64,000 nt of DNA from an uncultured Pseudomonadales bacterium (GTDB lineage: Bacteria > Pseudomonadota > Gammaproteobacteria > Pseudomonadales > Azotimanducaceae), in assembly GCA_951813295.1 (NCBI GenBank), contig CATOTI010000001.1, forward strand, positions 1 through 64,000, read 5' to 3'. The notes beneath the pieces are model-generated. The model was given only the letters and a program-made list of their open reading frames with translations, was not told where the DNA came from and made no database searches. Each line of letters starts with the position of its first letter. The first letter of the stretch is position 1. Below, in pieces: positions 44,621 to 54,305 of this stretch. Position numbers and translations under genes: made by a program.

Positions 44621-45679
44621 TCACAAACGCCGCAGATACTGCTCCTCGCGCAGACCGGCGTTTGCCTTCACATCGCTGTGAAACAGAGTGTAGTCATAGT
44701 TGTGATAGTCGCCCGGGGTGAACGGATGGAAGTTCTCCGGGTCCGGGATGCTGACGCGCAGCATCCCTTGCTCGCAGCGAGCGGCCGTGTAGTGCGGCAC
44801 TGGCGCAGCCGGCGCGGGCAGGTCCTGTCGCGGTACGCGGTCCTCACCCACGACCCGCAAGCTGACCCGTCCGATCTCGGGAACCATGCCGCGGTGCTGC
44901 GCCTTGTCCGCCCCGCCGCCGACTTGCCAGGTCACCGGATTCACACAGACATAGGGATCGCTCAACTCCTGTTCTTCGGCTTCGTATTTCGTGCCGTACG
45001 TGGACCAGGCGGCGAGACATCCGGTCTGGATCGCTGAGTTGCACAGCGGGGTAGCGATGCCTTCGATCATCGACGACTGCGTGCCACCCGGCAGGTAAGC
45101 CACGACCAGGCGGTCGCGCGTGTCGCGGCTCCTCTCGACATCCCGCAGCAGTTGCAGACCGTGCAAGGTGCCCTGACTGTGTCCAGCGAGGATGAACGGG
45201 CGGCCACGATTGATGTGGGTGAGGAAGTATTCAAACGCCTCGCGCACGTCGGCGTAAGCCAGCGCCAGCGCGGCCCGGCTGTCGTCGCTGTCGGCATCCA
45301 GAAAGGCGTAGATGGTTGCTTCGCGGTACTTGGGCGCATAGACGGCGAAGTCGTCGAACACACTTGCCATGTTGGCCATCATCCAGCGCCTGTTGTGCGC
45401 TGCGGCGGTGTCGGGGTCGAGCGGGCTGTTCCAACGTTCACCCCGGAAGTACCCGGTCGGATGAATGAAAAAGACGTCCACCGCGGCGTCGGCATCGGTG
45501 CCATATCGCGCCCACGCCTCCGGGCTCGCGTAGTCCGGCGCAACCGTCGGCGGATCATCCGCAAACGCGTGTCGGGGGAAACTGAGCAGTAGCAGCAGGG
45601 TCTGCGGACCGACGAACACGAGGCCGGCGGCCACGAGCACGAGGGCGCCCGCAATCATGGCAAAGAGAAACTTCCTCAC
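44621..45679 (-). CDS. DUF3089 alpha/beta-hydrolase, membrane-anchored
   Basis: 352 residues from GTG 45679 (VRKFLFAMIAGALVLVAAGL, one TM anchor); an ATG at 45766 would overlap the preceding gene. Family features are VDVFFIHPTGYFRGERWNSP, NMASVFDDFAVYAPKYREAT and the nucleophile elbow FILAGHSQGTLHGLQL (GHSQG). It is probably an extracytoplasmic esterase or lipase; substrate unknown. Confidence 0.82.
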   Translation of the reverse strand: MRKFLFAMIAGALVLVAAGLVFVGPQTLLLLLSFPRHAFADDPPTVAPDYASPEAWARYGTDADAAVDVFFIHPTGYFRGERWNSPLDPDTAAAHNRRWMMANMASVFDDFAVYAPKYREATIYAFLDADSDDSRAALALAYADVREAFEYFLTHINRGRPFILAGHSQGTLHGLQLLRDVERSRDTRDRLVVAYLPGGTQSSMIEGIATPLCNSAIQTGCLAAWSTYGTKYEAEEQELSDPYVCVNPVTWQVGGGADKAQHRGMVPEIGRVSLRVVGEDRVPRQDLPAPAAPVPHYTAARCEQGMLRVSIPDPENFHPFTPGDYHNYDYTLFHSDVKANAGLREEQYLRRL

Positions 45680-45693
45680 GCTGGCTGCCCGAA

Positions 45694-46236
45694 TCACAAA
45701 CGAGCCGCGAAGTCTGCGGCCTGCTGCTTCGAACTGAGCACATGTACGTTCATCAATCCGCGGCAACGCGATGCGAGAGCACGCTCACGCTCGCGCAGCG
45801 GCTTCCGGTGCCGCCAATTGCGCCAGACGATACCCCACTCGTCACCGAGCCTCTGCGAGAGCGATTCGTCACAGCCGTCGGGTAGTGTTGTACCGGGCGG
45901 GCGGCGCAAACCTCGCCTGAAGGCACGCCATGAACAAAGCCACCAGGGCATCGCGAGGAAGACGAGTGTGTCCGCCCGCGCGAGGAGGAGGTCATCGTCG
46001 ACATCATTGCTGTCGACGATCCAGCGCTCACCGGCAAGCAGTTCGCGTTGCTTGTCGAGCAACTCGGGCCTGGGCACGCGGACCCAACCCGGCTTCCAGC
46101 TGTAAAGGTCGAGACTGATGACGGGCAAGCCCGTCTTCGACGACAACACGCGTGAGAAGGTGCTCTTGCCAGCGCCGGCCATGCCGGTGACGACGATGCG
46201 CTCACCAAGAACGGAGCTTGCGTCGGTCTCGTTCAC
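45694..46236 (-). CDS. P-loop kinase-like protein (FlaR/topology-modulation or adenylate-kinase-like)
   Basis: 180 residues with Walker A VVTGMAGAGKSTFSRVLSSK, then ISLDLYSWKPGWVRVPRPE and RWIVDSNDVDDDLLLARADT followed by LVFLAMPWW, the pattern of small nucleoside-kinase-like proteins often labelled topology modulation protein. The function is not established. It lies 14 bp before the DUF3089 gene. Confidence 0.8.
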   Translation of the reverse strand: MNETDASSVLGERIVVTGMAGAGKSTFSRVLSSKTGLPVISLDLYSWKPGWVRVPRPELLDKQRELLAGERWIVDSNDVDDDLLLARADTLVFLAMPWWLCSWRAFRRGLRRPPGTTLPDGCDESLSQRLGDEWGIVWRNWRHRKPLRERERALASRCRGLMNVHVLSSKQQAADFAARL

Positions 46237-46418
46237 AGCGCCCGCTTACTCACTGATCGCATGACAGTCGGCGCGCCTGTCGTCATCTCGCGCGGATCCA
46301 TCACCATCTCGCCCAGGGCAACGCCGAGGGCGCGAGTTCGTCGCCAACCAGTCTCTTACCCAAACTTGCCGGACACGGTGAGAAGTCGATCTTCGAACGT
46401 TCGGCGGCAAGCGGATCA

Positions 46419-47036
46419 CTACCAGTAGTTCTGATAGATGCGTTCGTTCTCGAACCGGCAGGTGAGCTTCTTGATGCGGGCGCCGCCCAGGCCACATGAG
46501 ATACCGTGCTTTCTGGCGCCGTAACGGTTGATGTAGTCGTCGATCAACTGGGTCATCTCGGGTCGAATTTCTTCTGGGAGTCGATCCCAGACGTCACGGA
46601 AATAGTTGCGGATCTCCGGCAACGTCTTGCCGCCACGAGCCGCCATGCCAAGCCAAGCCACTGCGGCGTAGGGATCCTGCTCGGTGCCGTATCCCTGCTG
46701 GAAGAGAAAGCCCACTCTGGCCTGGGCGAGCTTGAAACCGCGCTTCGCTGAGGCATGGAGATAGGGAAACGCCTCCTCGAATCGCCCTTGCTTGTAGAGA
46801 TAGGCTCCGCGCCCGCGGGCTTCATAGGTCTGCTGCATGTAGTCGTAGGATGGGATCTTGCCGGGCGCCGGCGCATCGGCGGTCACGATGACCTCTTCGT
46901 CGGCTTCAGGCAGCCCTTGTTGTTGCGATGCGGACTCGGCAGCAACCGCGATCGAAGCGAACGCGACAGAAGCAATCGCCACTACCCCCGCGACAGACCA
47001 GCGTGCTCGAATCGAGTCCCATGAAAAAAGTGCCAT
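46419..47036 (-). CDS. Exported Sel1-repeat-like protein
   Basis: 205 residues with a signal peptide (VAGVVAIASVAFASIAVAAE). The middle has Sel1/TPR-like helical repeats (EEAFPYLHASAKRGFKLAQA, VGFLFQQGYGTEQDPYAAVAW). The C-terminus has two cysteines (ISCGLGG and LTCRFENERIYQNYW). Probably periplasmic; role unknown. The 182 bp downstream (46237-46418) holds nothing recognised. Confidence 0.65.
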   Translation of the reverse strand: MALFSWDSIRARWSVAGVVAIASVAFASIAVAAESASQQQGLPEADEEVIVTADAPAPGKIPSYDYMQQTYEARGRGAYLYKQGRFEEAFPYLHASAKRGFKLAQARVGFLFQQGYGTEQDPYAAVAWLGMAARGGKTLPEIRNYFRDVWDRLPEEIRPEMTQLIDDYINRYGARKHGISCGLGGARIKKLTCRFENERIYQNYW

Positions 47037-47096
47037 TCTGTGAGCCTATCCGATGACCGCTTCAAACCGGCGTTGCCTTTGCGCCCTCGCCATCCG

Positions 47097-47673
47097 CTAA
47101 CTCGAAGCGTTGTTCAAAAACGTGAGGTTCCTGTCGGTGAAGGCCGTGTTTTCAGCGACACCCTTCAGCTCGACAAGGCGACGCACCTCGGACTCGAACT
47201 CGGAGATGTACGTTCGACCTAACTGAGCCTTTTGCTCGTCGGTGGAACGATCACGCCGAGACGCCATTTTGTAGTCGACGAGGCTCGCGATGGTGGTGAG
47301 GGTCGCCGGGAAGTCGAAGTATTCAACGTCGGTGGCGGAGTCACGAAAGATGGTGAGGACGTCGCGAGAGCGGCCATCTTCTAGATCGAGGTGCACGATG
47401 TCGCTGGAATACTGGCTTTCGCGGATCTTCGTCATCGTCCGCGAGATCGCTCGCGGTGCCAGCTCCTCAAGCTGCTGCGGGATGTAGATGTGGAATAGGA
47501 TCGGTCTACCCGGTTTCGACTCGGCAAGTCGAGTGATGGCTGGTTCGAAGGAAGTTCGTCACGTAGCCGTGCGCGAGCGCTCGTGGTGTGGAGAACTCTT
47601 CGAAGTCGAGTAATCGCGCGTACTCGAGCAACACGCCCGTTACTGCCGCCGACACCAGGCCGAGAACCAACGT
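47097..47673 (-). pseudogene. TM-STING-like gene, truncated by an IS and frameshifted
   Basis: The minus strand first gives a TM helix LVLGLVSAAVTGVLLEYARL, then LDFEEFSTPRALAHGYVTNF and LRT, followed after a one-base shift near 47540 by LAESKPGRPILFHIYIPQQL, VHLDLEDGRSRDVLTIF, VEYFDFPATLTTIASLVDYK and EFESEVRRLVEL. The order (LAxGYxxNFL, hydrophobic strand ending in IP, RxxxIF, Y-D-P-x-TL, C-terminal helix with F/Y...L) agrees with prokaryotic STING domains that follow TM helices in TM-STING, the cyclic-dinucleotide sensors of CBASS. The 5' part is cut off by an IS256-type element. No cyclase gene is nearby. Assignment is by pattern only. Confidence 0.45.
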
Positions 47674-48790
47674 GACGGGCGTGTCCTGATTTCTGTGTGT
47701 GAGCGTTGGTTCATATCATCAGGTTGAAGCGTTCGCCGAACTGGATAGCGAGCTGCGCCTTAGCAGCGTGCCACTCCTTCGGCTGCGCCTTCCAGTTCGA
47801 CTGGGCCTGCATCAGCGACAGATAGATCAGCTTGGTCGCTGCCTCATCGTTCGGGAAGTGACCCTTGTTGCGAATCGTCTTACGCACCTGGCTATGCAAG
47901 CTCTCGATCGCGTTCGTCGTGTAGATGATCTTGCGCACCTCCGCCGAGAACGCGAAGAACGGGATGACCTGATCCCACTTCCGCCGCCAGGCCGCCACGA
48001 TCGGTGGGTATTTCTGACCCCACGATCCGCGCTCGAACGTCTCCAGCGCGTTGACTGCGGCGTCGGCGGAAGCCGCGCTGTAGATCGGACGCAGCGCACT
48101 CGCGATGGTCTTGCGTTCCTTCCAGGAAGCGAACTGCATCGAGTAGCGGATCAAGTGCACGATGCAGGTCTGCACCACCGTCTCCGGGAACACCGCCGTG
48201 ATGGCCTCGGGGAAGCCCTTCAAGCCATCGACGAATCAGGATGTCATCGACGCCACGGCCCTTGAGCTCCGTCATGACACGCATCCAGAACTTGGCGCCT
48301 TCGGTCTGTTCGATCCATAAGCCGAGGATCTCCTTCATGCCGCGGCAGGTAACGCCGATCGCCAGGTACACCGCTTTGTTGCGCACGATGCCTTCGTCGC
48401 GGATCTTCACCCGCAACGCATCGAAGTAGACGATCGCGTAGGTCGTCTCAAGTGGTCGGTTCTGCCAAGCGACGGCTTCCTCCATCACCGACTCCGTCAC
48501 CGCGGAGACCAGGTTCGGCGACACACCGATGCCGTAGAGTTCTTCGATATGCCCCTGGATATCGCGCGTACTCATGCCGCGGGCGTAGAGCGCGATGATC
48601 TTCTCGTCGAAGCCTGGAAAGCGCCGTGCATACTTCGGGATCAGTGTCGGATCGAACTGGCCGTGGCGATCGCGTGGGATATCGAGGACGACGCGATCGT
48701 CGTCCATCGTCACCGTCTTCGATGAGTAACCGTTGCGATGGTTGCCGTCCGCTTGTTGCTCCGGATCCTCGAGATGCACATGTCGAGTGC
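47674..48790 (-). mobile_element. Degenerate IS256-type element (second type), 5'-truncated and frameshifted transposase
   Basis: The transposase is split: DGNHRNGYSSKTVTMDDDRV through KGRGVDDILI in one frame (to about 48235), then KGFPEAITAVFPETVVQTCI through NAIESLHSQVRKTIRNKGHF to FGERFNLMI in another (47711-48223). Bases coding for the AVVDGL segment are missing at the junction and the N-terminal ~80 residues are absent. The end next to the STING relic begins near GGGCGTGTCCTGATTTCTGT (47677). It is unrelated in sequence to the IS256 element at 14 kb and is inactive. Confidence 0.85.
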
Positions 48791-49004
48791 CCAACAGCCC
48801 GCGATGACCAACATCGATAGCCAAAGAACAACGACAAGCGCGCGCAAGTGCACGAATCACGGACGCGTGCCTCACGGTGATCCGAACAAATTGTCTGGCG
48901 GGGATCCCTTGCCGCCCATTGAGATCTACTTTCGTCGCGCCGTGACGAATCATTGTGCACGGGAGAAGCTCTCGAAAACCAGATCGCGGCCTTTGCGCTG
49001 AAGG

Positions 49005-49856
49005 CTAGTCCTTGGCCATTCCGCCGTCGACGTTCAACGTCTGCCCGGTGATGTTTGCGGCTGCATCGGATGCGAGAAACAGCACCGCTTCTGCTATGTC
49101 ATCCGTCGTTTGCTCGCGGCGCATCGCCGTTTGGGGCATGCCATCCCCGACGTATCGGCCTTCGCCGATTCCGACGAACCAGTCGCGCGCGTCTTCGCCT
49201 TTGAAACGTGGATGGTGCTCGACCATGCCTTCTGAAATTTCACGCCAGGCATCCGTGTAGATGATCCCCGGGCAAATCGCATTCACGTTGATGTTGTGGC
49301 GACCCACTTGATCCGCCAGGACCTGGGTATAGCGAATGAGGCCCGCTTTCATGCTGTGGTAACTGGACGGTATCGGGACGAGGTCGACATGCGGCATGCC
49401 CGATCGACCCGCGAGCGACGCCATGTTGATGATCTTGCCGGATCGCTTTTCGATGAGATGCGGCATCACGGCCTCGCACATCAGGGCCGGCGCTTTCAGA
49501 CTCATGGCGTAGGTCCCGTCCCACAGCGCCTCGGATCTTGCCAACGGGTTGTCCTTGTCGTCGACTTCACGAGCCGAACCGCCGCCCACGTTGTTGACCA
49601 CGATATCGATCTTGCCGAACGCATCGATGGCGCCGGCGACCATCTCGAGGATGACTTTGGTCCCGGTGACGTCACCGGCAATCGCCACCACTTTCACGCC
49701 AAGCGCCTCGATCTCGTTCGCCAGGGCTTGGGTGTTTTCCTCGCTGAACGAATTGATGACGACATTGGATCCCTCCTTCGCCAACCGCAGCGCGACCTCT
49801 TTGCCGATGCCTCTGCCACAGGCAGAAACGATGGATACCTTGCCGTCCAGTTTCAT
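49005..49856 (-). CDS. Short-chain dehydrogenase/reductase
   Basis: 283 residues. The cofactor loop is SACGRGIGKEVALRLAKEG, NNVGGG is the NNAG equivalent, and the catalytic Ser and Tyr-x3-Lys lie in INMASLAGRSG and SSYHSMKAGLIRY. The tail ITGQTLNVDGGMAKD is classical. It is third in an esterase-PhyH-SDR minus-strand operon. Substrate unknown. Confidence 0.92.
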   Translation of the reverse strand: MKLDGKVSIVSACGRGIGKEVALRLAKEGSNVVINSFSEENTQALANEIEALGVKVVAIAGDVTGTKVILEMVAGAIDAFGKIDIVVNNVGGGSAREVDDKDNPLARSEALWDGTYAMSLKAPALMCEAVMPHLIEKRSGKIINMASLAGRSGMPHVDLVPIPSSYHSMKAGLIRYTQVLADQVGRHNINVNAICPGIIYTDAWREISEGMVEHHPRFKGEDARDWFVGIGEGRYVGDGMPQTAMRREQTTDDIAEAVLFLASDAAANITGQTLNVDGGMAKD

Positions 49857-49907
49857 GCGGTAGTCCTTTTTGTCGTGTCGTTCAGCGGCGCCGACTCGCT
49901 CGAGCGC

Positions 49908-50834
49908 TCACTCGACGAATTCGGGTCGACCGTCGGCGTCGAGGCGGATGGGTTTCGAGGCTTCTCTGAGTGCCCGGCGCGGCGAGCAGAGGTCCTTACC
50001 GGCGGGCAGGGGCGGCGTGAAGTAGCCGAGTGAAGGGCCGGCGACGGCGTAGCCGAGTAGCGCCTGGAGTTTCGGGTCCAAATCCTTCGCGATTTCCGGG
50101 GGACAGGAAAGGTACTGGTTGTCCTCCTGTCGAAGCCAGCCGAGGGTGTAGTCGATGTTGAGGCCGACGCGATCGTGTTCGCTCTCGTTAGCACCCGCAC
50201 CATGAAAGACGGCGCCCGTAAACACGAGCATGGATCCTGACTTCATCTCGGCCGATACGTACGCCTCGTCGGCCGGTATCTCGTCATCGGGTAGCTGGGT
50301 TGAACCCGGGGCGATGCGCGTGGCGCCATTCGTCGCCGTGAAGTCGGTCAGCGCGAGCATCACGTTCAGTTGGGGTTCGATTTCCGTCATGAGCCGGGCG
50401 AGCACCGGGTTCACCCGGGGTTCGACGTCGGGCGGGAGTTGGATCTGGCTCCAGGCCCAACGATCGCGGTGCGGCATCTGGGCCGTCTCGCCGGGTAGCA
50501 CGCGGATCGCTTGAGTGACGTGCAGCTGGAACGTGTTCGCGTACGGCGCAAGAAAGGTCTCGACGAGCCCGAGCATTCGGGGGTCGATGGCCAGTTCGCG
50601 GCAGCGTGGTGAACGAGCGATCAGGGCGCCGGTTCGCGTCGTCTTGAAACCGCCGAAGTCGCTGGAACTTTTCGCTGTGGCGTTGATGAAGGGTTGCAGG
50701 TCGCGGTTGATGGATTCGATCTGAGTCTTCGAGGCGAAGTCCTTCAGAACGACGCAACCGTCACGTTTAAGGATCTTCGCCAGCTCCTCGCTCGGCGTGT
50801 CCGCCGGGCGGCGTTGGAGTTCGCGCTGAGACAT
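49908..50834 (-). CDS. Phytanoyl-CoA dioxygenase (PhyH) family protein, copy 2
   Basis: 308 residues. Iron ligands fit H-x-D in QMPHRDRWAW and a distal His in AVFHGAGANESEHDRVGLNI, with Arg for 2-oxoglutarate. The N-terminus LKRDGCVVLKDFASKTQIES is typical. It is only distantly like the PhyH protein at 36.8 kb. It lies 13 bp after the esterase and 51 bp before the SDR. Confidence 0.88.
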   Translation of the reverse strand: MSQRELQRRPADTPSEELAKILKRDGCVVLKDFASKTQIESINRDLQPFINATAKSSSDFGGFKTTRTGALIARSPRCRELAIDPRMLGLVETFLAPYANTFQLHVTQAIRVLPGETAQMPHRDRWAWSQIQLPPDVEPRVNPVLARLMTEIEPQLNVMLALTDFTATNGATRIAPGSTQLPDDEIPADEAYVSAEMKSGSMLVFTGAVFHGAGANESEHDRVGLNIDYTLGWLRQEDNQYLSCPPEIAKDLDPKLQALLGYAVAGPSLGYFTPPLPAGKDLCSPRRALREASKPIRLDADGRPEFVE

Positions 50835-50847
50835 GGTGTTTCTCCCG

Positions 50848-51852
50848 TCAAAAACGCCTGAATTTCGGGCTGGCGGCGATCACCTTCTCAGCGCGAGCCA
50901 AACTCGGCGCGAACATCGCGCTGAGTACGGCAGGCGCCCGAGGTCCGAGCGGATCGTATACGGGGTCGGCATTCTCGGCGTCCGGGTTGCCATTGGCGAA
51001 GTCCGCGGCGTAGGCGTTTTCGCCGTCCGTCAGGGCGATGTCGCGCGGTGCCAGACGACCGCCGGTCAAGCCCTTGGCGAGGAAACGATGCGCATCCAGC
51101 AGGCGTTCCGGAATGCTGGGTCCCAGATGATCCGCCCACCGCACCAGCCGATATTCATGTGGGATCTGCTGGTCCCACAGCGTTCGGTGCAGGAATTCCG
51201 TGCCCCAATGAAGATTCAGAAGGTCTTCATCGCCGCATTCGATATAGATGGCCAATCCGCTGCTGCGAATACGATCGGCGTTGTCGATGACCAGGTTCGC
51301 GGGATTGTCTGCGCGCCAGCGTGTCGCATCCACCGGATCGCCCCAGACGTCGACGTCGATGGTATCGACGCACCACCAATTGTCAGCGCCGAGTTCGGTT
51401 TGATAATCCAGATGTGGCAATACGCCTGGCTCGAGAGCGGCCACCGCCGAGAAGCGCTCGGGATGCTTGAACGCCATTTTGAGCGATCCGTATCCGCCCA
51501 TCGAGACCCCGGTAATGGCCGTATCTTCTGGTTCGAGCGAGACGCCGAATTCTCGATGCAGAAACGATGGATATTCGTCGACGACGAACGCCTCGTAACC
51601 ATCGGCGTAGAAAGAGAGACCCGCCGTGAAAGAAGCCACGATTGCTCGCGGCAACTCACCCGAGGTCATTAGATCGTCGTAGAGCGGCCTCGCATCGACG
51701 AGGCTACGCCGGTCGTCGCCGCCACCGTGCAGGTTGATGATGAGAGGTAGGGTTTCGCCGTCGAAACCGGGCGGGAACAGGACGGATACCTCCACTTCCT
51801 TGCCGAGGGCGCCGGAAGCGATGCTGGTCAGGAGCGGTTCGTCGGCGTTCAT
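50848..51852 (-). CDS. Esterase-D-like alpha/beta hydrolase
   Basis: 334 residues; LPLIINLHGGGDDRRS gives the oxyanion region, the nucleophile elbow is ITGVSMGGYGSLKMAFKHPE (GxSMGG), and the His is likely in VRWADHLGPSIPER. It has no signal peptide. First gene of the esterase-PhyH-SDR operon, perhaps releasing an acid or alcohol that the next enzymes oxidise (inference). Confidence 0.85.
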   Translation of the reverse strand: MNADEPLLTSIASGALGKEVEVSVLFPPGFDGETLPLIINLHGGGDDRRSLVDARPLYDDLMTSGELPRAIVASFTAGLSFYADGYEAFVVDEYPSFLHREFGVSLEPEDTAITGVSMGGYGSLKMAFKHPERFSAVAALEPGVLPHLDYQTELGADNWWCVDTIDVDVWGDPVDATRWRADNPANLVIDNADRIRSSGLAIYIECGDEDLLNLHWGTEFLHRTLWDQQIPHEYRLVRWADHLGPSIPERLLDAHRFLAKGLTGGRLAPRDIALTDGENAYAADFANGNPDAENADPVYDPLGPRAPAVLSAMFAPSLARAEKVIAASPKFRRF

Positions 51853-52171
51853 TTAGGCAAACAAGCCTTGATCTGATTTCGTTGAACCGACAATGCGCGC
51901 ATTGCTCCTCTTCGGCTGTAACTTTTTTGCGGGCGATCCTTGCGTCCATCTTCGATGTCATCGCCCGAAACCGCGGTTCGCCTCGATACCGATCATAGAC
52001 GCGGTCCGCGGGACTCGGGTTGTGTCGACTGAGGGCGCTGGCGACGGTCACCTTCGACCTCACTGAAGCCGGCGCTCGACACGTTGATGCGATCGGGGCG
52101 GTGTTCTTCTCCATGACCGCGAGAGCGTGCCGAGCGGTTGGATAAATGCATGGGTACCGACGTCGACATAG
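51853..52171 (-). other. Gene-free stretch with possible TPR-protein C-terminal remnant
   Basis: About 320 bp without an intact gene. On the minus strand near 51902-52012 the sequence RVYDRYRGEPRFRAMTSKMD resembles the common tail of TPR/adenylate-cyclase-like proteins (V-x-DxxRxxPRFxxM). No upstream part is found. Low-confidence relic. Confidence 0.3.
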
Positions 52172-52426
52172 AGTTTGCCACCGGCTAATCCCTATCTACC
52201 TCGAGACCTCACGCTCTTCGCGCCGGCCGAGCCGGACCGAATCGTTACCGCCGATGGTCGTATGCATATGACACGTGTCGTCGATATTGCAGGTGGCGTA
52301 CCGAAGGCGACTGCCTATCTCAAGCTAACTTCATCGCGCGCCTGCCGAATGCCGAGCGATGCCGCACATAAGGCTATCCTGCCGGCACTGTTCGGCGCCG
52401 GTGCGGCGGAAGAACGCCAACGGTAA
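52172..52426 (+). pseudogene. M16 (pitrilysin-like) metallopeptidase fragment
   Basis: An open stretch SLPPANPYLPRDLTLFAPAE followed by GRMHMTRVVDIAGGVPKATA matches the linker segment of protease III/insulinase-type M16 peptidases (LPxxNPYIPxDxxL, then a strand with PKAxxxL). Both sides are unrelated and no zinc motif is present. It is a short gene relic with no start. Confidence 0.55.
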
Positions 52427-52527
52427 GAAGCTTGGGGATCGGCAAGGGCTCGACGCGACATGAGCCTGGGTTCGGAGGACCAAGCTGTCGGCTAGACTGC
52501 GCCTTCATCCCATCGCGAGAGAGATCA

Positions 52528-52944
52528 GTGACGACAGTAACGGTTGTGGAACAGATTGCAGCGAGCGCGGACGACGTTTGGGCGATGTTGAGTGATTTCG
52601 GCGGCATCAAGGTCGGGGGCCCGATCCAGTCGTTCGAAGTGGAAGGTGAAGGTGTGGGTGCGGTACGAACGATTGGGATGGGGGCAGGCCAAGTCATCGA
52701 ACGGCTCGACGTCTTCGACCCTGCCGCGAGGACCTTTGCCCACTGCATTTTGAACGAGGACTGCCCGCTGCCCGTGTCCGGCTATTCGGCGAAGGTCGTC
52801 GTCACTGAAGATGAGCAGGGCTGTAGCGTCGAGTGGAGCGGAGAATTCGACGTAAAGGGCGGCGATGAGGAAGCTTCGTGCAAGGTGATCCGTGGCATCT
52901 ATACCGGCGGCATTGCCAGTGCGCGGAAGGCGCTCACGAGCTAA
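52528..52944 (+). CDS. SRPBCC-family (polyketide cyclase/START-like) protein
   Basis: 138 residues from GTG 52528 after GAGAGAG. The opening TVVEQIAASADDVWAMLSDF GG-IKVGGPIQSFEVEGEGVG and the ending EASCKVIRGIYTGGIASARK match the SRPBCC helix-grip fold that binds small hydrophobic ligands. Role unknown; monocistronic. Confidence 0.87.
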   Translation: MTTVTVVEQIAASADDVWAMLSDFGGIKVGGPIQSFEVEGEGVGAVRTIGMGAGQVIERLDVFDPAARTFAHCILNEDCPLPVSGYSAKVVVTEDEQGCSVEWSGEFDVKGGDEEASCKVIRGIYTGGIASARKALTS

Positions 52945-53093
52945 GCCAGCGTCGAATTCGGCGGGAGTTCCTCTGACGAGAGTTGGGCCTTAGTAAGCCG
53001 ACCTAAGCACACTTCATCGGATGACGAATCGGCCAACACCAAAATTGGCCGCTTTTTTTTCTGGCACTGCGGTCACCTCAACGGAGAGTTCAT

Positions 53094-53867
53094 TTGGCAA
53101 GAACCGTCGATTTCTACTTCGATTACCTGTCGCCCTACGCGTATCTGGCCTGGCGTTGTTTGAACGAGGTCACGGATCCGCGCGGGGTCGAGATCACGCC
53201 GAGACCCGTTTTGTTCGCGGGGCTCCTCAATCATTGGGGGCAGCTCGGGCCGGCGGAAATCCCGCCGAAGGGCCGGCACGTCGGTCGCGAGACCCGACGG
53301 TTCGCGGCGCTTCGCGATATCCCGATTCGTTCGCCGCGCTATCACCCGTTTCGACCCCTGCTTGCACTTCGTGTCTCGCTTGCCGTGGTTTCGGGCGAGC
53401 GGCAGAAAGAAGCCATCACGGCGCTCTTCGACGGCGGATGGGCTCACGGGATGGATCTTGGTGATCGAGGCGACATTTGTGCCGCTTTGAACGCGGTGGG
53501 TCTCGACGGCGAGCACCTCGTTGGGGCGGCTGAGGAACCCTCGGCCAAGGCCGCATTGCGCGAAGAGACCGACCGGGCGATCAGTCGCGGTGTCTTTGGC
53601 ATACCGACGATGGTGGTGGAGGACGAGTTGTTCTGGGGGCTCGATCAGCTCAAATACTTGGCCCTGTACCTCGACGGCAAGGATCCACTGGCATCGATCG
53701 GCGAGATCGAGGGCTCGCTAGGGCGCGCGGTCGTGCGGCCCGATTCGGTTGGCCGCGGACAAGGAAACGACGGCAAGGTGCTGAAGGCCGCTATAGCGCG
53801 GGCGTGCTGGAATTCAGGCCGCCCGTCGAACACGTCCCGTGGACCAGACGAGCGCTTGACTTGCTAA
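53094..53867 (+). CDS. DsbA-like 2-hydroxychromene-2-carboxylate isomerase family protein
   Basis: 257 residues from TTG 53094 with GGAGAG upstream. VDFYFDYLSPYAYLAWRCL has the Ser of SPYAY used instead of CxxC in the kappa-GST/HCCA isomerase group, and GVFGIPTMVVEDELFWGLDQ (GxPxxxx, FWGxD) is diagnostic. The family glutathione-dependently isomerises aromatic degradation intermediates. The last ~40 residues (GQGNDGKVLKAAIARACWNS onward) run into the decayed Rieske copy and look non-native. Confidence 0.87.
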   Translation: MARTVDFYFDYLSPYAYLAWRCLNEVTDPRGVEITPRPVLFAGLLNHWGQLGPAEIPPKGRHVGRETRRFAALRDIPIRSPRYHPFRPLLALRVSLAVVSGERQKEAITALFDGGWAHGMDLGDRGDICAALNAVGLDGEHLVGAAEEPSAKAALREETDRAISRGVFGIPTMVVEDELFWGLDQLKYLALYLDGKDPLASIGEIEGSLGRAVVRPDSVGRGQGNDGKVLKAAIARACWNSGRPSNTSRGPDERLTC

Positions 53868-53869
53868 AC

Positions 53870-54235
53870 CTCCTCAACGGGTTCAATCGCTCACGCCCGA
53901 TCGGCCGTGCGATGATCTGTGGTAGTAGATCAGTGCCGGTTCGTTGCGACCAAAGACCAGTTCTTGCACCGCGCCGCTCGCGAGGTTCCGCGGATCGAGA
54001 GGCTCTGCGGAAAGTCCTCTCTCGTGGTCGCATCCCACACCGAATCGACGTTGAGCCTGGCTTTGCGCTCGACTTCATCATCGAGTGGGCCCGGCCAGAA
54101 TACGATACGTTTAGCTCGACTGAACAGCGATTGGCGCCGTCCACCGGGTAGACGCGCCAGAACTGAATGTGGTCCACCTGGTGGGCCAGCAGCACATTCG
54201 GGGCCAGCAGGTATTCCGTCGTGCAGCTTCCTCGA
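53870..54235 (-). pseudogene. Decayed second copy of the Rieske oxygenase alpha subunit
   Basis: Minus strand: CTTEYLLAPNVLLAHQVDHI, then QFWRVYPVDGANRC, and after a frameshift FWPGPLDDEVERKARLNVDS, VWDATTREDFPQSLSI, then in a third frame LVFGRNEPALIYYHR-like remains. These correspond to residues ~268-400 of the intact Rieske protein at 29.5-30.8 kb with high similarity. The whole Rieske domain is deleted and at least two frameshifts occur. It lies just downstream of the second DUF1330 gene, as in copy 1. Confidence 0.85.
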
Positions 54236-54305
54236 CCTCTCGGTTGGTCTGGGGTTGAGTACGCCGTCAAACGCCAGCCGCCCGTCGCGAAGAACGTTCA
54301 CGGAG

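Noticed and set aside
48791-49004. Possible N-terminus of the second IS256 transposase
   Set aside because: The frame continues but the residues do not resemble the family N-terminus; no inverted repeat found.
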